A stretch of DNA of 64,000 nt, from positions 2,480,001-2,544,000 of the forward strand of contig JAHQIY010000012.1 of the NCBI GenBank assembly GCA_019054805.1, read 5' to 3'. Position numbers and translations under genes: made by a program. Below, piece after piece: positions 43,228 to 53,780 of this stretch (position 1 is the stretch's first letter; every line of letters starts with the position of its first letter). Source of the stretch: Brachionus manjavacas (taxonomy: Eukaryota; Rotifera; Eurotatoria; Ploima; Brachionidae). The notes beneath the pieces were generated by a model. It searched no databases. It worked only from the letters and a program-made list of their open reading frames with translations, and was not told the DNA's origin.

Positions 43228-44880
43228 TTAATTGAATGTATTTTTTTTGAGTAATAAATGAAACATTTTCAAAAATTTTTTTTTTTCAAAAAATGGACTC
43301 TTTTTGAGCGATTATAAATATTTTTAAACTAAATAAATAAAAAAAGTAAAACCATAATTTTGTTCAAAATTTTGTCTAGTTTCTGAATTTGTATAAAAAT
43401 ATATAGGTTAAGGGGTTTGCAAAAAAGTAGATCCCGAAAAAGTTAAAAAATGTCAAAATTTTTCCGATTTTTTCTGAAAAATTTTCAATTTTTTTTTTTT
43501 TTCAAGATATCCAGCTCAGAATATAGAGCATTCGATTCTCTATCAGAAAATGTGTTGATCGAGTTGATTCGATTGATTAAATTCTGAGATAAAAAAGCTT
43601 AAATAAGATATACTTTATATAAGGCTGTAAAGATTCAAATCCTTCATAGTTTTTTTTTTAAATTTAGTTTTAAGATGAAAAAAATTTAAATTTTTGAAGT
43701 AGTTTTAGAAGAAGTGGTACTGTAAATGTTAAGTTGAAAACGAAAATGCAGCTGAGGATTGGAATGAGCCACAGGGTCAAAAAAATTTAAACAGTAACTT
43801 TTCAGCTTAAAATTTATTCATTTTGGTTAAATTTTTATTGTAACTCTCGCCTAAAGAAAACTATGTAAAATTATCATATTTCTTTCCTATAAAATGATCA
43901 AAAACTATTTTTTGGATATTTTTTTCTGTTAAAATTTGATTTCTTCAAAAATTGATATTGATGTTTAACATTACTAAAGCAAAATTTGTTATACTTAGAT
44001 AGAAGAAAAAAAATGTATAGTAATGGTTTTAATATTGACAATAACACAAAACTTCACCTTTAAAATTTTTTAATATTAATTTGATCTCAAAATAACTTTA
44101 TTTTACTAAAATTACGTAATTTTTTGATTAAAAATTTGCTTGATTGATTATTTTTTGTTTTATTGCAAAATCTTCAAATTTCTCATTTAGAAAAATATCC
44201 TAAATTTACCTTATTTTACGTTAACTGATGTTAGACCAAAAAAATTTTAATTTTACTTATTTTTTTGATTTTTTTAGATCTATGCGAAAAAAAAAAGAAA
44301 TAATGGCAGATTCATATCCATCAGGAAACTGATCCTTTTTCTTTCCTTTTATCTTTATAAGAAATTGTTCAAGTTTTTTCAATTGTTCTATTTAAAATTA
44401 GAATAAATCTTCAAATTAATCAATAAAACAATTAACCGCATACACTTTTGATTCTTAACAAAAAGTAGGGTAAAAATTTATATAAAAAAAACCTTTAAAA
44501 AAGGATAAAAAATCTTTGAAAATTCTGAGAAATTTGTCTAGAGAAGAAAAATTGAGATTCGTCGTCTTCTAAACCAAGTATCTTTCTTCTGAATTTGTCT
44601 TCATTTTTTTCGAAACGTTCCAGATGAATGATAATCAAAATATAAGTATTAAAATAGATAAATTTTTTTTCAAAAATAAAATTTTTAAATCAATTGTATA
44701 TTGGTGCTCCAAAACTGTCAATCTAATAACCAAAACTTTTGTTTTCAAACAAGAGTGGACCTGTGATTTAGCAAAGAATTTTAATAACTTAGCCTAGAGA
44801 CAATTGTTACTCGAGACTCGAATTATTACTCGCAAGAGTTGATTTTATCTGGATAAGTCTTGGCTCGTTTTGTGGCCTAT
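43228..44880. other. AT-rich intergenic DNA
   Basis: No gene, repeat or RNA recognised. Confidence 0.45.
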
Positions 44881-44925
44881 CTTCCTCTCATCGATTTTTC
44901 TTGTTATAATTAAGGTTGCCAAAAG

Positions 44926-44935
44926 TTTATAAATA
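44926..44935 (+). promoter_or_regulatory. TATA box of gene F
   Basis: TTTATAAATA lies 55-64 nt before the ATG at 44990. The CAACACCCAC motif of the other family promoters was not found upstream. Confidence 0.5.
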
Positions 44936-44989
44936 TATGAAAAATTTGGTAGAAAATACTCACTTAAATTTTGATTTAGAATTGGCAAG

Positions 44990-45211
44990 ATGGGCTGTAA
45001 AAAATCTAAGTGTTGCTATACTCCAGTCGCAGCTGTTCAAGGACCTCAACCATCGTTTCCATCAATACCGCCAATAGATCCAGCATTTGGAGGAATTCCT
45101 GGCATGTCACCCTACCCCATAGCTCCACCATTTCCTCAAATCGGACCTGCTCCTGGCCCTCTTGGAGGCTTTTCATCGCATCCCGGTTTTGGCGGATATC
45201 CTGGATTCTAA
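44990..45211 (+). CDS. small predicted lipid-anchored Pro/Gly-rich protein, divergent member F
   Basis: 73 aa. MGCKKSKCC keeps the family pattern: Gly2, Ser6, basic residues at 4, 5 and 7, and Cys3, Cys8 and Cys9, which is close to a textbook dual-acylation N-terminus. The middle is Pro-rich (IPPIDPAFGGIPGMSPYPIA) without the regular PM/QM repeat, and the end GGFSSHPGFGGYPGF matches the family's Gly-Tyr-Pro-Gly-Phe terminus. It is therefore a diverged paralogue or the unexpanded ancestral form. Conservation of only the acylation motif and the C-terminal motif points to those as the functional parts. The function is unknown. Confidence 0.68.
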   Translation: MGCKKSKCCYTPVAAVQGPQPSFPSIPPIDPAFGGIPGMSPYPIAPPFPQIGPAPGPLGGFSSHPGFGGYPGF

Positions 45212-46010
45212 ATTGAAAGTTTTTAAATTTTTTATTGATAATTAACTTAAAGTTAATAAAAATATTTGTAAGAAAAATTGTTTATTTTATAGTCTTTTCA
45301 AAAGAACTGTTTATATTTGTGTACAGAAAATTTTTCAAATTTATTTATCAATGCTATCAAATGAAGCATGTTAATGGATTAATTCGAAAAAAAAAATTTG
45401 GTAAATAAAATATCTTTCATTATTTTCTACTTAATGAATTAAAAGTGAATTTAAAGTCAGAATAGAAGGTAAGAATTTTTTATTTATTCTTGTATGTGAT
45501 AAAAATTTGGGTCAAGTCAAAAAAATGTGATTTTAAGCATTATGTACAGAATTTAATTAATTTAGATTGATTGCGTATTTTTGTGATAAAAAAGACCAAA
45601 ATTTTTAGATAAGATTGATAAATAAAAATGAAATTTCTTGGTTTAACGGGTTTTCAAAAGAATGCTCAATATACTTCATGTGAAATACTGTCTAATAGAA
45701 TATTTGTCCACAATGTCTTATTATGAAATTAAAATCATTTCAAAATTTGTTATTTAAAAAATTTATTATTGAACATACATATTTTTTTAATTTTTAATTT
45801 AAGTACTCATTTCTAATTTCATTTGACAATAAATAAATACCCAAAATATATTTTTTTTTAAATCTAAATAATTAATACAAATACTTATTTAATAATAAAC
45901 TAGTTTTAGGGTATGATAACTTTGATCAATGTCTAACAGTTAACGTTGGGCAATGTGAAATATTAGTGAAAACGCTATAATTTTTTTTCTAATTGTGAAA
46001 AAATGGTTCT
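45212..46010. other. AT-rich intergenic DNA
   Basis: No gene seen. The last five bases, GTTCT (46006-46010), are the left target-site duplication of the LTR element. Confidence 0.5.
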
Positions 46011-46173
46011 TGTGATGAAGACATCACTGTGTATGTACGCGGTTCGCTGTGCAGTTGCATGCACGCGTATTTCATATTTATATTTTAGATTTATGAGTTT
46101 TCGAGATATAGATTTTTTCTTTAGAAGTTTAATAAAAGGACTTAAACTTTATTAAATAAGTTACTTCATTTCA
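46011..46173 (+). repeat. 5' LTR
   Basis: Begins TGTGATGAAGACATCACTG, ends TTACTTCATTTCA; contains AATAAAAGG as a polyadenylation signal. Nearly identical to 50333-50495. Confidence 0.95.
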
Positions 46174-46175
46174 TC

Positions 46176-46188
46176 TGGCGACGAGGAT
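46176..46188 (+). promoter_or_regulatory. primer-binding site (tRNA-Ser type)
   Basis: TGGCGACGAGGAT starts two bases after the LTR and is complementary to the 3' end, with CCA, of a typical animal tRNA-Ser(GCU) (known sequence, recalled). Confidence 0.75.
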
Positions 46189-46227
46189 AAAAGCCCCCCA
46201 GAAGACTAATAAAGTGCTTCTAGGGAA

Positions 46228-47814
46228 ATGTCAGCGACATACGGTCAACTTGAGACCTTCAAGTACGCGGCGTGCGACGCAAGCACGCTAGGACCGCGCT
46301 GGGAGGCGTGGCTGGAGGGCTTCAAGCTCTATCTGGAAGCCAACGAAATTAACGACGGCAAGGGCAAAGTCCTCTTCAAGCTCCAGATGGGCGAGCAGGC
46401 GAGGAAAATTTTCCACACGCTTGCGAAGCCGGAGGGAAAGATGAAGCCGGATCCGACCTCAACCCCGACCGACACCAAGCAGGACATACCCGACATGGAC
46501 ACGCTGCCCGAGCGCTACGCGCTCATGTCCAATTATTTTCGGACGAAGAGGTCGAAATGGACGGAGCAGTGTGTGTTCCGTCGAGCGACAAAGCGCCAGG
46601 ACGAGACGGTGGACCAGTACGTCATGCGCCTTCGCGAACTCACCGCTCACTGCAAGTTCGGCGACGCTAAGGACGTAGACCGCGAGATCCTGGGCCACCT
46701 GGTGCACACCACGAGAATCCGGCGCTTCGAGAGCAAGTGCTGCGAGGAGGACGACGACTTGACACTCGTAAAGGCTCTCAATATTGCCCGAAACTGCGAG
46801 ACCAACAGCGACAGCGATGGCCTGACGAAGCCAACCCCGAGAGAGCTCGAAGGGCGCGGACAAGCCCTGTTCCGCACGGACCGCGGCCAACCAACTCGCA
46901 ACGAGAAGCCCGACAGGAACGCTGGAGGAAACCAGCGTCAGAGTGCACCATCGACAGCGCAGGAGAGCAAAGGATCGGACAAGTGCCGGAACTGCAACGG
47001 TTCGCCGCACGCATTTAGCGTATGCCCGGCTCGGGGTAAGCTTTGTGCGAAATGTGGAATCGAGAACCACTTTGCGGCAGCCTGCCGCGCAGGACGTCAA
47101 GGCAGGCCAAAGGCCGGACAAGGCGGCGCGTCGAGGAGTGGCAACGGGTACGGGTTGAGCGGCAGCAACGCTCCCCAGGGCGACAGCCGGTACGGACGCG
47201 GTCAGGGCCAGCGCGACCGCGTCATCCGCCAGATCGACGGTGATGTCCAGCATCCGAGCGCACACTCGGCAGGGTATTCGAGTCTGGATGCGCGTTTGAT
47301 TGCGCAAGTTCCAAAGTCACATTCGGAGTACGAGGAGTTTGCCGAATTCCTCCGGTACAAGAATGCCAGCAAGTATACGCTGATGAGCCTGGACGAAGAT
47401 GCGAACGGCGAGGCAGACCGAGTAGAGGTTGGTCTTCGCGGTGGCAAAACCGAGTTTGTCATCGACACGGGCAGCGCGATCAACACGATCAGCCAGTACG
47501 CTTACAAGAGGCTGGAACGAGCGACGCCCTTCACACCGTTCACGACTCAGTACTTTGGGTACAAGTCTAGATTGCCGATCCCATTCCTGGGTAAGTTCGA
47601 AGTGGACGTGTCATTCCGTGGGACGTGGGCAAGAGCCACATTCGTCGTTGTTGAAGGCGAGGCTGAGAACCTGCTCAGCAAGTGCACTTGTATCGATCTG
47701 GGAGTGGTGAGCATCGCCAAGCCGATCGCCTCTCTCAGCTGTAGACGGTCACTGGAGGCCGAATCCTCCATCATCGAGCAACACACCGTGGAATGGCTCG
47801 TAGCCATTCCCTGA
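46228..47814 (+). CDS. Gag-protease polyprotein of the LTR retrotransposon
   Basis: 528 aa, ATG at 46228. The N-terminal part (1-200) is the capsid-like region with WEAWLEGFKLYLEANEI and ETVDQYVMRLRELTAHC, as in Ty3-group Gag. Two CCHC zinc knuckles follow (C253-x2-C-x4-H-x4-C and C273-x2-C-x4-H-x4-C), then a Gly/Arg/Gln-rich linker. The aspartic protease has its catalytic motif VIDTGS at D413. The frame ends at 47814; RT continues in the next (+1) frame, so pol expression needs a frameshift, or a mutation has occurred there. Role: particle assembly, RNA packaging and polyprotein cleavage in the cytoplasm. This ORF is intact. Confidence 0.9.
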   Translation: MSATYGQLETFKYAACDASTLGPRWEAWLEGFKLYLEANEINDGKGKVLFKLQMGEQARKIFHTLAKPEGKMKPDPTSTPTDTKQDIPDMDTLPERYALMSNYFRTKRSKWTEQCVFRRATKRQDETVDQYVMRLRELTAHCKFGDAKDVDREILGHLVHTTRIRRFESKCCEEDDDLTLVKALNIARNCETNSDSDGLTKPTPRELEGRGQALFRTDRGQPTRNEKPDRNAGGNQRQSAPSTAQESKGSDKCRNCNGSPHAFSVCPARGKLCAKCGIENHFAAACRAGRQGRPKAGQGGASRSGNGYGLSGSNAPQGDSRYGRGQGQRDRVIRQIDGDVQHPSAHSAGYSSLDARLIAQVPKSHSEYEEFAEFLRYKNASKYTLMSLDEDANGEADRVEVGLRGGKTEFVIDTGSAINTISQYAYKRLERATPFTPFTTQYFGYKSRLPIPFLGKFEVDVSFRGTWARATFVVVEGEAENLLSKCTCIDLGVVSIAKPIASLSCRRSLEAESSIIEQHTVEWLVAIP

Positions 47815-48210
47815 ACTTTTCAGTGGAAAGCTGGGCTGCGCGAAGGATATCAGCGTAAAGCTGGATGTCGACCCGAACGTCCGCCCCGTGAGACAGCCGC
47901 AACGCCCGGTTGCATTCCACCTGCGGGAGACAGTGGGAAGAGAGCTGGACAAGCAGGTCGAGCAGGGCATTCTCGAGCCCGTCGACAGCAGCAGCGGACC
48001 GACCCCATGGGTTTTAAACCTAGTTGTGGTGCCCAAGGACAAGACGGCGCACGCCAACTGGAGGAACAAGCGTACTGAATACACGTTGGAGATTCGGCTC
48101 ACGTGTGACTTCAAGGCGCTCAACAAAGCGATCCGACGGACCCGATTTCCGGGTAAAACAATTGAGGACCTCATCACGCAGGTCAACGGCGCCACGGTCT
48201 TCTCAAAGAT
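47813..48210 (+). pseudogene. reverse transcriptase N-terminal part, truncated
   Basis: The +1 frame relative to gag reads ELFSGKLGCAKDISVKLDVD, the QPQRPVAFHLRE block, GPTPWVLNLVVVPKDK, the RLTCDFKALNKAIRRTRFPG block and NGATVFSKIE. These are the fingers and motif-1/2 blocks of Ty3-group RT. The frame breaks right before motif A, where foreign sequence begins. Palm motifs B and C, RNase H and the integrase N-terminus are missing from this strand. Confidence 0.85.
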
Positions 48211-48229
48211 AGAAAAATGTTGGCTGACC

Positions 48230-49400
48230 GGTGGCTGGACCACGAGTCAGTCGTTTTTATTGAAAAATAATTAAAAGAGTTCGAAAGCTGCCGGTAATAC
48301 GTCGGGCAGCTTGTATTTATTCGCGATCGTAGTAGTGACAAGGCGTAGGCTCCATTTATGGTGGTATGCGCCGGCTAGGCGCGTCTGCCGGATTGTCGGC
48401 AGATGGCACGTACGAAACGCGAACGTCGAAGTTGGTTCGGATCCAGTTGACCATGATAATGAGCGACATGAAACGGTGCATGTTCTCCGCCCCAGTACAG
48501 TAGAACTTGCTCCATTTGGCTCTTACTCTCTTCCAGAGCCCGATCACTGCTTGATTATCAATGTAGAGCCTCAACACTGATTTGTGATCGGTCATGAGTG
48601 CCGGAATGATCGACGCAGCTGCCTCGTTGAAGAGTATGGCTTCAGTCGGGGCGGCTACTGAGAATTCCCTTCCCGAGTAGCCATCGTAAACCCCAAGCGC
48701 ATACTCACTTGCATCCGTATACCAGATGCGCTGTGATCTAGGGGGACTTCTAAACTTGAGCCTGTCGCATTTCAGGAGCAGGCTCATGTACCACCAATAA
48801 TCTCGTCTAGTGGTAACGGTCATCCTTAAGAAGGTATTAACAATTGGCCCTACCTTACCTGAGAACCCTAGATAATAATTGAGGTACCCTCTCACTCTCA
48901 TAAGGGTCCTACCTTTGCAATCAGAGAAGAGGAGAGACTCTGACATGTCCTTTACAAATTTTGTAGCTTCCCTGCTACGAGTTATCCCTAGCCCGTCCCA
49001 GTTCGCTCCAAGAAAACTTAGTTTTGTTACCGGGTTTAATACTGACTTAAGCGTGTTAAGCACCCAACCTGCTTTTCTAAGTTTTGCCCTTAGCACATCC
49101 AGAAGTATTTGGAGCTTCTTCTTATCTGGATGTGCGATGATCAGGTCGTCCAAGTGCCCGTAAGTGAATTGCGTGTATTTACGTATAAATTTTTACACGC
49201 AATTCAAGAGCATTTGTTGGATGTAGGGCGCTATGCTTAAGCCAGAGGGCATCCTATTAAATTGAAAGAACTCACCCCCGTAACCAAAAGTGGTAACGAA
49301 TTTGCTTTTGGGGTGAAGTTCAATGTTAAAGAAGGCCTGCTTGAAATCGATTTTTGAGTACCATAAGTGTTTTGGCCAGTGAATGGGGTTAGGGTCTGTG
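48230..49400 (-). pseudogene. antisense RT-RNase H segment from another retroelement
   Basis: Read on the minus strand, it carries an RT palm (YSKIDFKQAFFNIELHP as motif A; FQFNRMPSGLSIAPYIQQ as motif B; HLDDLIIAHPDKKK as motif C with an LDD form), a thumb with FLGANWDGLGI and YLNYYLGFSGK, then an RNase H with WYTDASEYALGVYD (Asp), FNEAAAS (Glu), LYIDNQAVIGLW (Asp) and YVPSADNPADAPSR (last Asp). One stop/frame change lies near 49190. The final motif is like that of hepadnavirus-type and some DIRS-like polymerases rather than Ty3, so the source clade is uncertain. It replaces about 1.2 kb of the host element's pol. It is not a restored or functional polymerase in this position. Confidence 0.75.
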
Positions 49401-50337
49401 TCTACCGACACTGTGATCCCGGTTCTAGACGAGCTGTTCAGCATGTTCGGCACTCCACAAGTATACAAGACTGACAACAGATCGCCGTTCCAGTCGCACT
49501 CGTTCGCGGCATTCGCCAAGTCGCCAGGCTTTCGGCATCGCCGGATCACGCCACTCTGGCCCAGGGCGAACGCCAAGACGGAGAGCTTCATGAAGAAGCT
49601 CGGGAAAGTGCTGAGGACAGCCACCATCGAAGGAGTAGACAAGAACGTCGCTCTACGACGGTTTCTGAGGGCATACCGGGAGACTCCTCATACCACCACG
49701 AAGGTAGCCACCGCTCAGCTCATGATGGGCTACAGCCGGACGTCGGGCATCCCGCAGCGCTCCCGCCTGTGATAAGAGCGGCAACCAGGCCGCGCATCGT
49801 TTCGCGCAGGAGAACGATCGCAAGGCTAAGGAGGTGATGACGCGCGAGTACAACGCTCGCATGCGTGTGCAGCAGTCCGAGTTGAAGGTGGGTGATCTTG
49901 TACTCCGGAAGCTTCAGCGAGTATGCAAGACAACGCCTGAGTGGGACCCGGAGCCGTACGTCATCACGGAGCGGAAAGGCACCATGGTGAGTGTGTACCG
50001 GCACAACCACATTTTGACGACACGCAACGTGTCGTTCTTCAAGTTGTTCCGGAGCACGACCAGAAAAGCGGAGTCAACGCAGGCAGCAGTAGACGGGGTA
50101 ACGGCAGTCCAGCAGGTTCCGACCGCGACGGTCGACAGCTCGAAGCCGAGGACGTCCCAAGACGAGGCCCAGGCGCAGCAGCGCAAAGCAGAACGGCCCA
50201 CGGCAGCGCAGGCGGCAGCCAACAGGGCAGCAGCGGCGGCGGCAGGTGCAGCGCGCACGGCAGCAAACCCGCCCACGCACCAGATGCAGACGCGGAGGCA
50301 GGCCAAGCTTTCGGCTCAAGTGGGGGAGAAGATGTGA
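49400..50337 (+). pseudogene. integrase core and C-terminal domain of the LTR element, frameshifted
   Basis: It begins mid-core with VIPVLDELFSMFGTP, then TDNRSPF (second catalytic Asp region; usual Gly is Arg) and ITPLWPRANAKTESFMKKLG, where the catalytic Glu is expected in the NAxxE position. The frame changes between 49770 and 49800. From about 49795 the other frame continues: HRFAQENDRKAKEVMTREYN, VGDLVLRKLQR and PEPYVITERKGTMV (GPY-like domain), ending in an Ala/Gln-rich tail up to the stop at 50335-50337. The N-terminal HHCC finger and first catalytic Asp were lost with the replaced segment. Confidence 0.85.
50319..50332 (+). promoter_or_regulatory. polypurine tract
   Basis: AGTGGGGGAGAAGA directly precedes the 3' LTR, the expected plus-strand primer site. 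Confidence 0.8.
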
Positions 50338-50495
50338 TGAAGACATCACTGTGTATGTACGCGGTTCGCTGTGCAGTTGCATGCACGCGTATTTCATATT
50401 TATATTTTAGATTTATGAGTTTTCGAGATAATGATTTTTTCTTTAGAAGTTTAATAAAAGGACTTAAACTTTATTAAATAAGTTACTTCATTTCA
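50333..50495 (+). repeat. 3' LTR
   Basis: 163 bp, matching the 5' LTR except for the ATATAG/ATAATG difference. It is followed by GTTCT. Confidence 0.95.
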
Positions 50496-50542
50496 GTTCT
50501 GTAAACAGTACAATATTGTACAAATTTTTTAGACACGAATAT

Positions 50543-50640
50543 CAAGCTCTGCAAAAACTCTGCATTTTTCTGTAAAATGACACCATCAAAAAATATATGA
50601 TTAATATATGCAATAAATTGCAGAGTTTTTGCAGAGCTTG
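50543..50640. mobile_element. 98-bp MITE-like hairpin (TCTGCAAA family)
   Basis: CAAGCTCTGCAAAAACTCTG CA at 50543-50564 is a perfect 22-bp inverted repeat of 50619-50640. The end sequence resembles the element at 17499-17592. Confidence 0.65.
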
Positions 50641-50654
50641 GTATAAAATTGAAG

Positions 50655-51020
50655 ATATGCAAGCGACTGTAAAGCACCAAAATCTAAATCACAAAATGCA
50701 AATCTGAATATTAAATCTGAAAACAATGATGAGTTCATATTTCAAACAAAGACAAGTACAAACAAAGAAAGAAAAAACATGTGGCTTTTAGATTTAGGCG
50801 CAGCAAGTCATCTATATTGTATAAAAAGTATGTTCAGTGTTTCTAACACACAATTCTACAATTAAGAAGGTATATATAGAGACTTTCTAGGTATCGGCAC
50901 AATAAAACCACGATACAATTAAATTATCAATGTACCAGACTTTAGCTTGAATCCTATCTCAATCGGAAAACTTTCATATTGAGAATATCAAATTATTTTT
51001 GAAAATGGATATATGGCAAG
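50655..51020 (+). pseudogene. Ty1/copia gag-protease fragment
   Basis: After a CKAPKSKSQNANL zinc-knuckle exit, it reads NKERKNMWLLDLGAASHLYC (copia protease; the usual DSGAS appears as DLGAAS, so the motif is damaged), then IGTIKPRYN and VPDFSLNPISIGKL, the typical region leading into the integrase. Stops at about 50865 and 50920 show that it is dead. The integrase core is not seen downstream. Confidence 0.65.
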
Positions 51021-51251
51021 TTTTTTTTTCTATTTAACATTTCTAAAATAATTGCGTAATTATATTTCAAATTTTAACATGCTTAAGTATTGAGTTTAAA
51101 TGAAACAACGTAATTTCAAAATTTCAAAAAAGTTAAATAGATAAAAAAAAAACTTGCCATTTGTTCAATCGAAAAAAAATATTCGATTGGAAATAAGTCC
51201 GATTTACCGATTTAAAAAAAAAATGCAATTTTTTGTTTTCCTCGATTTAAC
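51021..51251. other. AT-rich DNA with an inverted repeat
   Basis: ATGGCAAGTTTTTTTTTCTA TTTAAC near 51012 and GTTAAATAGATAAAAAAAAA ACTTGCCAT near 51132 are inverted copies of each other (about 30 bp) around a 95-bp loop, another small hairpin-type element. Confidence 0.5.
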
Positions 51252-53780
51252 TTATGTTTTAGATTTGTTAAAACAAGGAAGTTCTTTGCTGACATTGCAA
51301 AATTCAATCGGACCAACAAAACTTTTGTCAAGATTTTTTCTTTTATGAAACTCGGTTACTAAGAAAACTGGGATATCTTTCTCTGGTACTAATCTTAGCC
51401 TAGGCTCTGAATAATAATTTAGTTCACCATTTAAGACTTCTTCATTTACAATATCAATAAAATCATCTAAAAAGAATATTGAATACTCCAACTAAAATAA
51501 GAATCAAAAAAAAGATACCATCTGTGCGCCATTAACGCCATTCGTTTTTAACAGAAATATGAGCCTTACATTTGTGACTCTTTACAACACCTATCATTTT
51601 CATCGTTAGAATCTATTTCATTTGATGATATGCATCTTGCTCGATGATTTTTACGATTTCCGTCAAAAATCACTTAAAAAATTGTTCATTGAGATAAGTC
51701 CTAATTTAGGAAAGGGTTTAGGAATTTATTTTTATAGAAACATACCAGTTGAATCGCAATGCTCGACAGAGCAATTTGACTTATGAATTTGAGACCAACG
51801 ACTTGTAAATTCATCTTTCCATTCCTCAATGTACGGTTCAAGTAAAGATTTAGTAGAATCTGATTTGAAATCCAAGATAGATTCAAAATCGATTCAGCCG
51901 TGTAGTTGGTTCCGAAATTTCGTTTAAATTTTCACTTAAATAAATGATGAATAAGATTATTAACTTGTCTCATGGTAAAAAAAAAAATTACATAAAAAAA
52001 GAGTCTGAAAATTTATAATAAAAAGTTTTCCTAAAAAAAATTGGCAAGTTTTCTTCAATATCTAATCTGTCCTGTTTTGGGATTTTTGAAACATTTGAAA
52101 TGTCATTTAAACTAGTTTCTTTTATCAACCGCTAGGCATTGCTTTTTTCAGTGTTTATAGGTGTACTTGGTGGTTGAATATTTTCTTGTTCAAGGCTAGA
52201 GAATTCACTTAGATTTCAACCGAAATCAAAAAGAGCGTTTATAAAAGAAAAAAAAAAAAAATGACTTTATAAACACTTGAGCTTTACGTGTTGACTTTTT
52301 TGTAGGTAAAATATGGCCATATTTACCCAATCCTTTGTCTTCTAAAAGTTTGCAATCCTGAGTCGCGTTCTTTGTTTTTGAACGAACGAGCAAATAAACC
52401 ATTGTGCCTGGAGTTAAAAGAATTCTTTGTTCTAAGGTCTGAAGACTATTTTTCAATGTTGATGTTGGATTAAAAGGCTATTCTGTCTTATTTTTAAATT
52501 TTTAATTATCTTAAGGATTTTTTTTAAGATCTGATAAAATTATTTTGTGGTCAATGAAATAATTCATCACCATAGAAGCCATTTCAACAACTCCAATCGA
52601 AATAACCTTAGAATTTTTAAGTTCAGCGAATTTTTCACTTACTGAGCTGATGAACAATTCTTTATTATCGGGAATTATTTCAATTGGTTACAGGATTTTA
52701 AACGCTCCCTTTAATACCTATAAACATCCGGCAATACGAATTAAATGTGTTTTTGATTTACCATATACATAGGCTATATATGGAAAATATATCTCATTTG
52801 CTTCAGGTATTATGTCATATTATTCGCTGGCATACGTTTTATGTCTTTAGCAAAAACATAAAACAAAGGCTTTTTATGAATAACTTTCATACAGCTTAAT
52901 TATACATCGATTGAGAAACCGAATGTATTTTGATTGAAAAAATTAATACATCAGAATTAAAAAAAAATATTAAATACCTAATCTTCAGCGGTTAGCTTTA
53001 CAGACGTGGAGCAAAAAACGACATACGAAGGCATCTGCGCCGTGTTTTTCGACAAATAATAGCTAATACATGGTCTCAGGTTGGGAAGCAGCAAAAATTG
53101 CAAGAAGGGGTTGATCGATGTCAAATGAATATTTATTAGTTGATGCAGCAGATTCTTTGGCCCATTGTGAAAGTTAGAAAAAATGTCCTGTCATAAGCAC
53201 AGCCACCTATTTTTACAATTATAATTACCAGATAAAGCAATAATTTTCAAATGGTTTAACCTCCTTTGTAAAATCCAAAACTTGAAATTAGAGTAGAAAA
53301 CTCATCCCATATTTTGAAACGTGAATGAGGAGCTTTGCTCAAGGATTCCAAAAGGGCTTAAATTGTTGCGCCTTGAAAAAGAGAATTATATTTATATGAT
53401 TTTAAATTAACTTATGAAAAAGATAATTACTGTTATCCAAGGAAATTGTTTTAATCTCTCTTCGTCGTCCAAAAACTTTTCCATTTTACCATAAGATCCT
53501 GTAATGATTTAATTATAAGTATTTAAATGAAAAAGGGAACTAAGAAACTCACCTTTAATAAAATCAGTACTGCAAGATTTATTAGCACTTGCAAGACCAA
53601 CATTAATAATGAAGAGCGAAAAAGGCATATCGTAGTCTTTGACTCTTCAATACTCTTATATAAAATTTGCTACAAACTGAGAATGAAGCTGATAAAATTC
53701 CGGCAAAAACAGGCGCAAATGGTAACGACTTACAGTCACTTAAATAAAAAAAGTTAATGAAAAAATTAATTCAACATTGA
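51252..53780 (-). pseudogene. decayed multi-exon gene with DUF3987-like region
   Basis: On the minus strand, several exon-like blocks are separated by short GT...AG intervals: LIINVGLASANKSCSTDFIK and GSYGKMEKFLDDEERLKQFP (53600-53430), ALLESLSKAPHSRFKIWDEF (53360-53290), a block reading AIFAASQPETMY.LLFVEKHG ADAFVCRFLLHVC (53130-52990), MVYLLVRSKTKNATQDCKLL (52400), LEPYIEEWKDEFTSRWSQIH followed by a DGNRKNHRARC Cys/His motif (51880-51640), and LEYSIFFLDDFIDIVNEEVL at the 3' end (51491-51252). The first three blocks resemble DUF3987, a P-loop family found in mobile and phage-like contexts. Many stops interrupt the chain. It is probably a mobile-element protein. The exon chain is my inference. 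Confidence 0.4.

Larger units (their letters stand above)
46011..50495 (+). mobile_element. complete Ty3-type LTR retrotransposon with a chimeric interior
   Basis: It has LTRs of 163 bp at both ends (TG...CA), a GTTCT duplication on each side (46006-46010 and 50496-50500), a primer-binding site, gag-protease, the start of RT, an antisense RT-RNase H block, integrase with a GPY-like C-terminal domain, and a polypurine tract. The pol middle is replaced, so the copy cannot be autonomous, yet the LTRs differ at only about two positions, which implies recent transposition, presumably in trans. GC content is far higher than in the flanking DNA. Confidence 0.92.

Noticed and set aside
46459..47307. 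282-codon minus ORF opposite gag
   Set aside because: It is an antisense shadow of the GC-rich gag-protease ORF with biased Ala/Val/Leu composition and no motifs.
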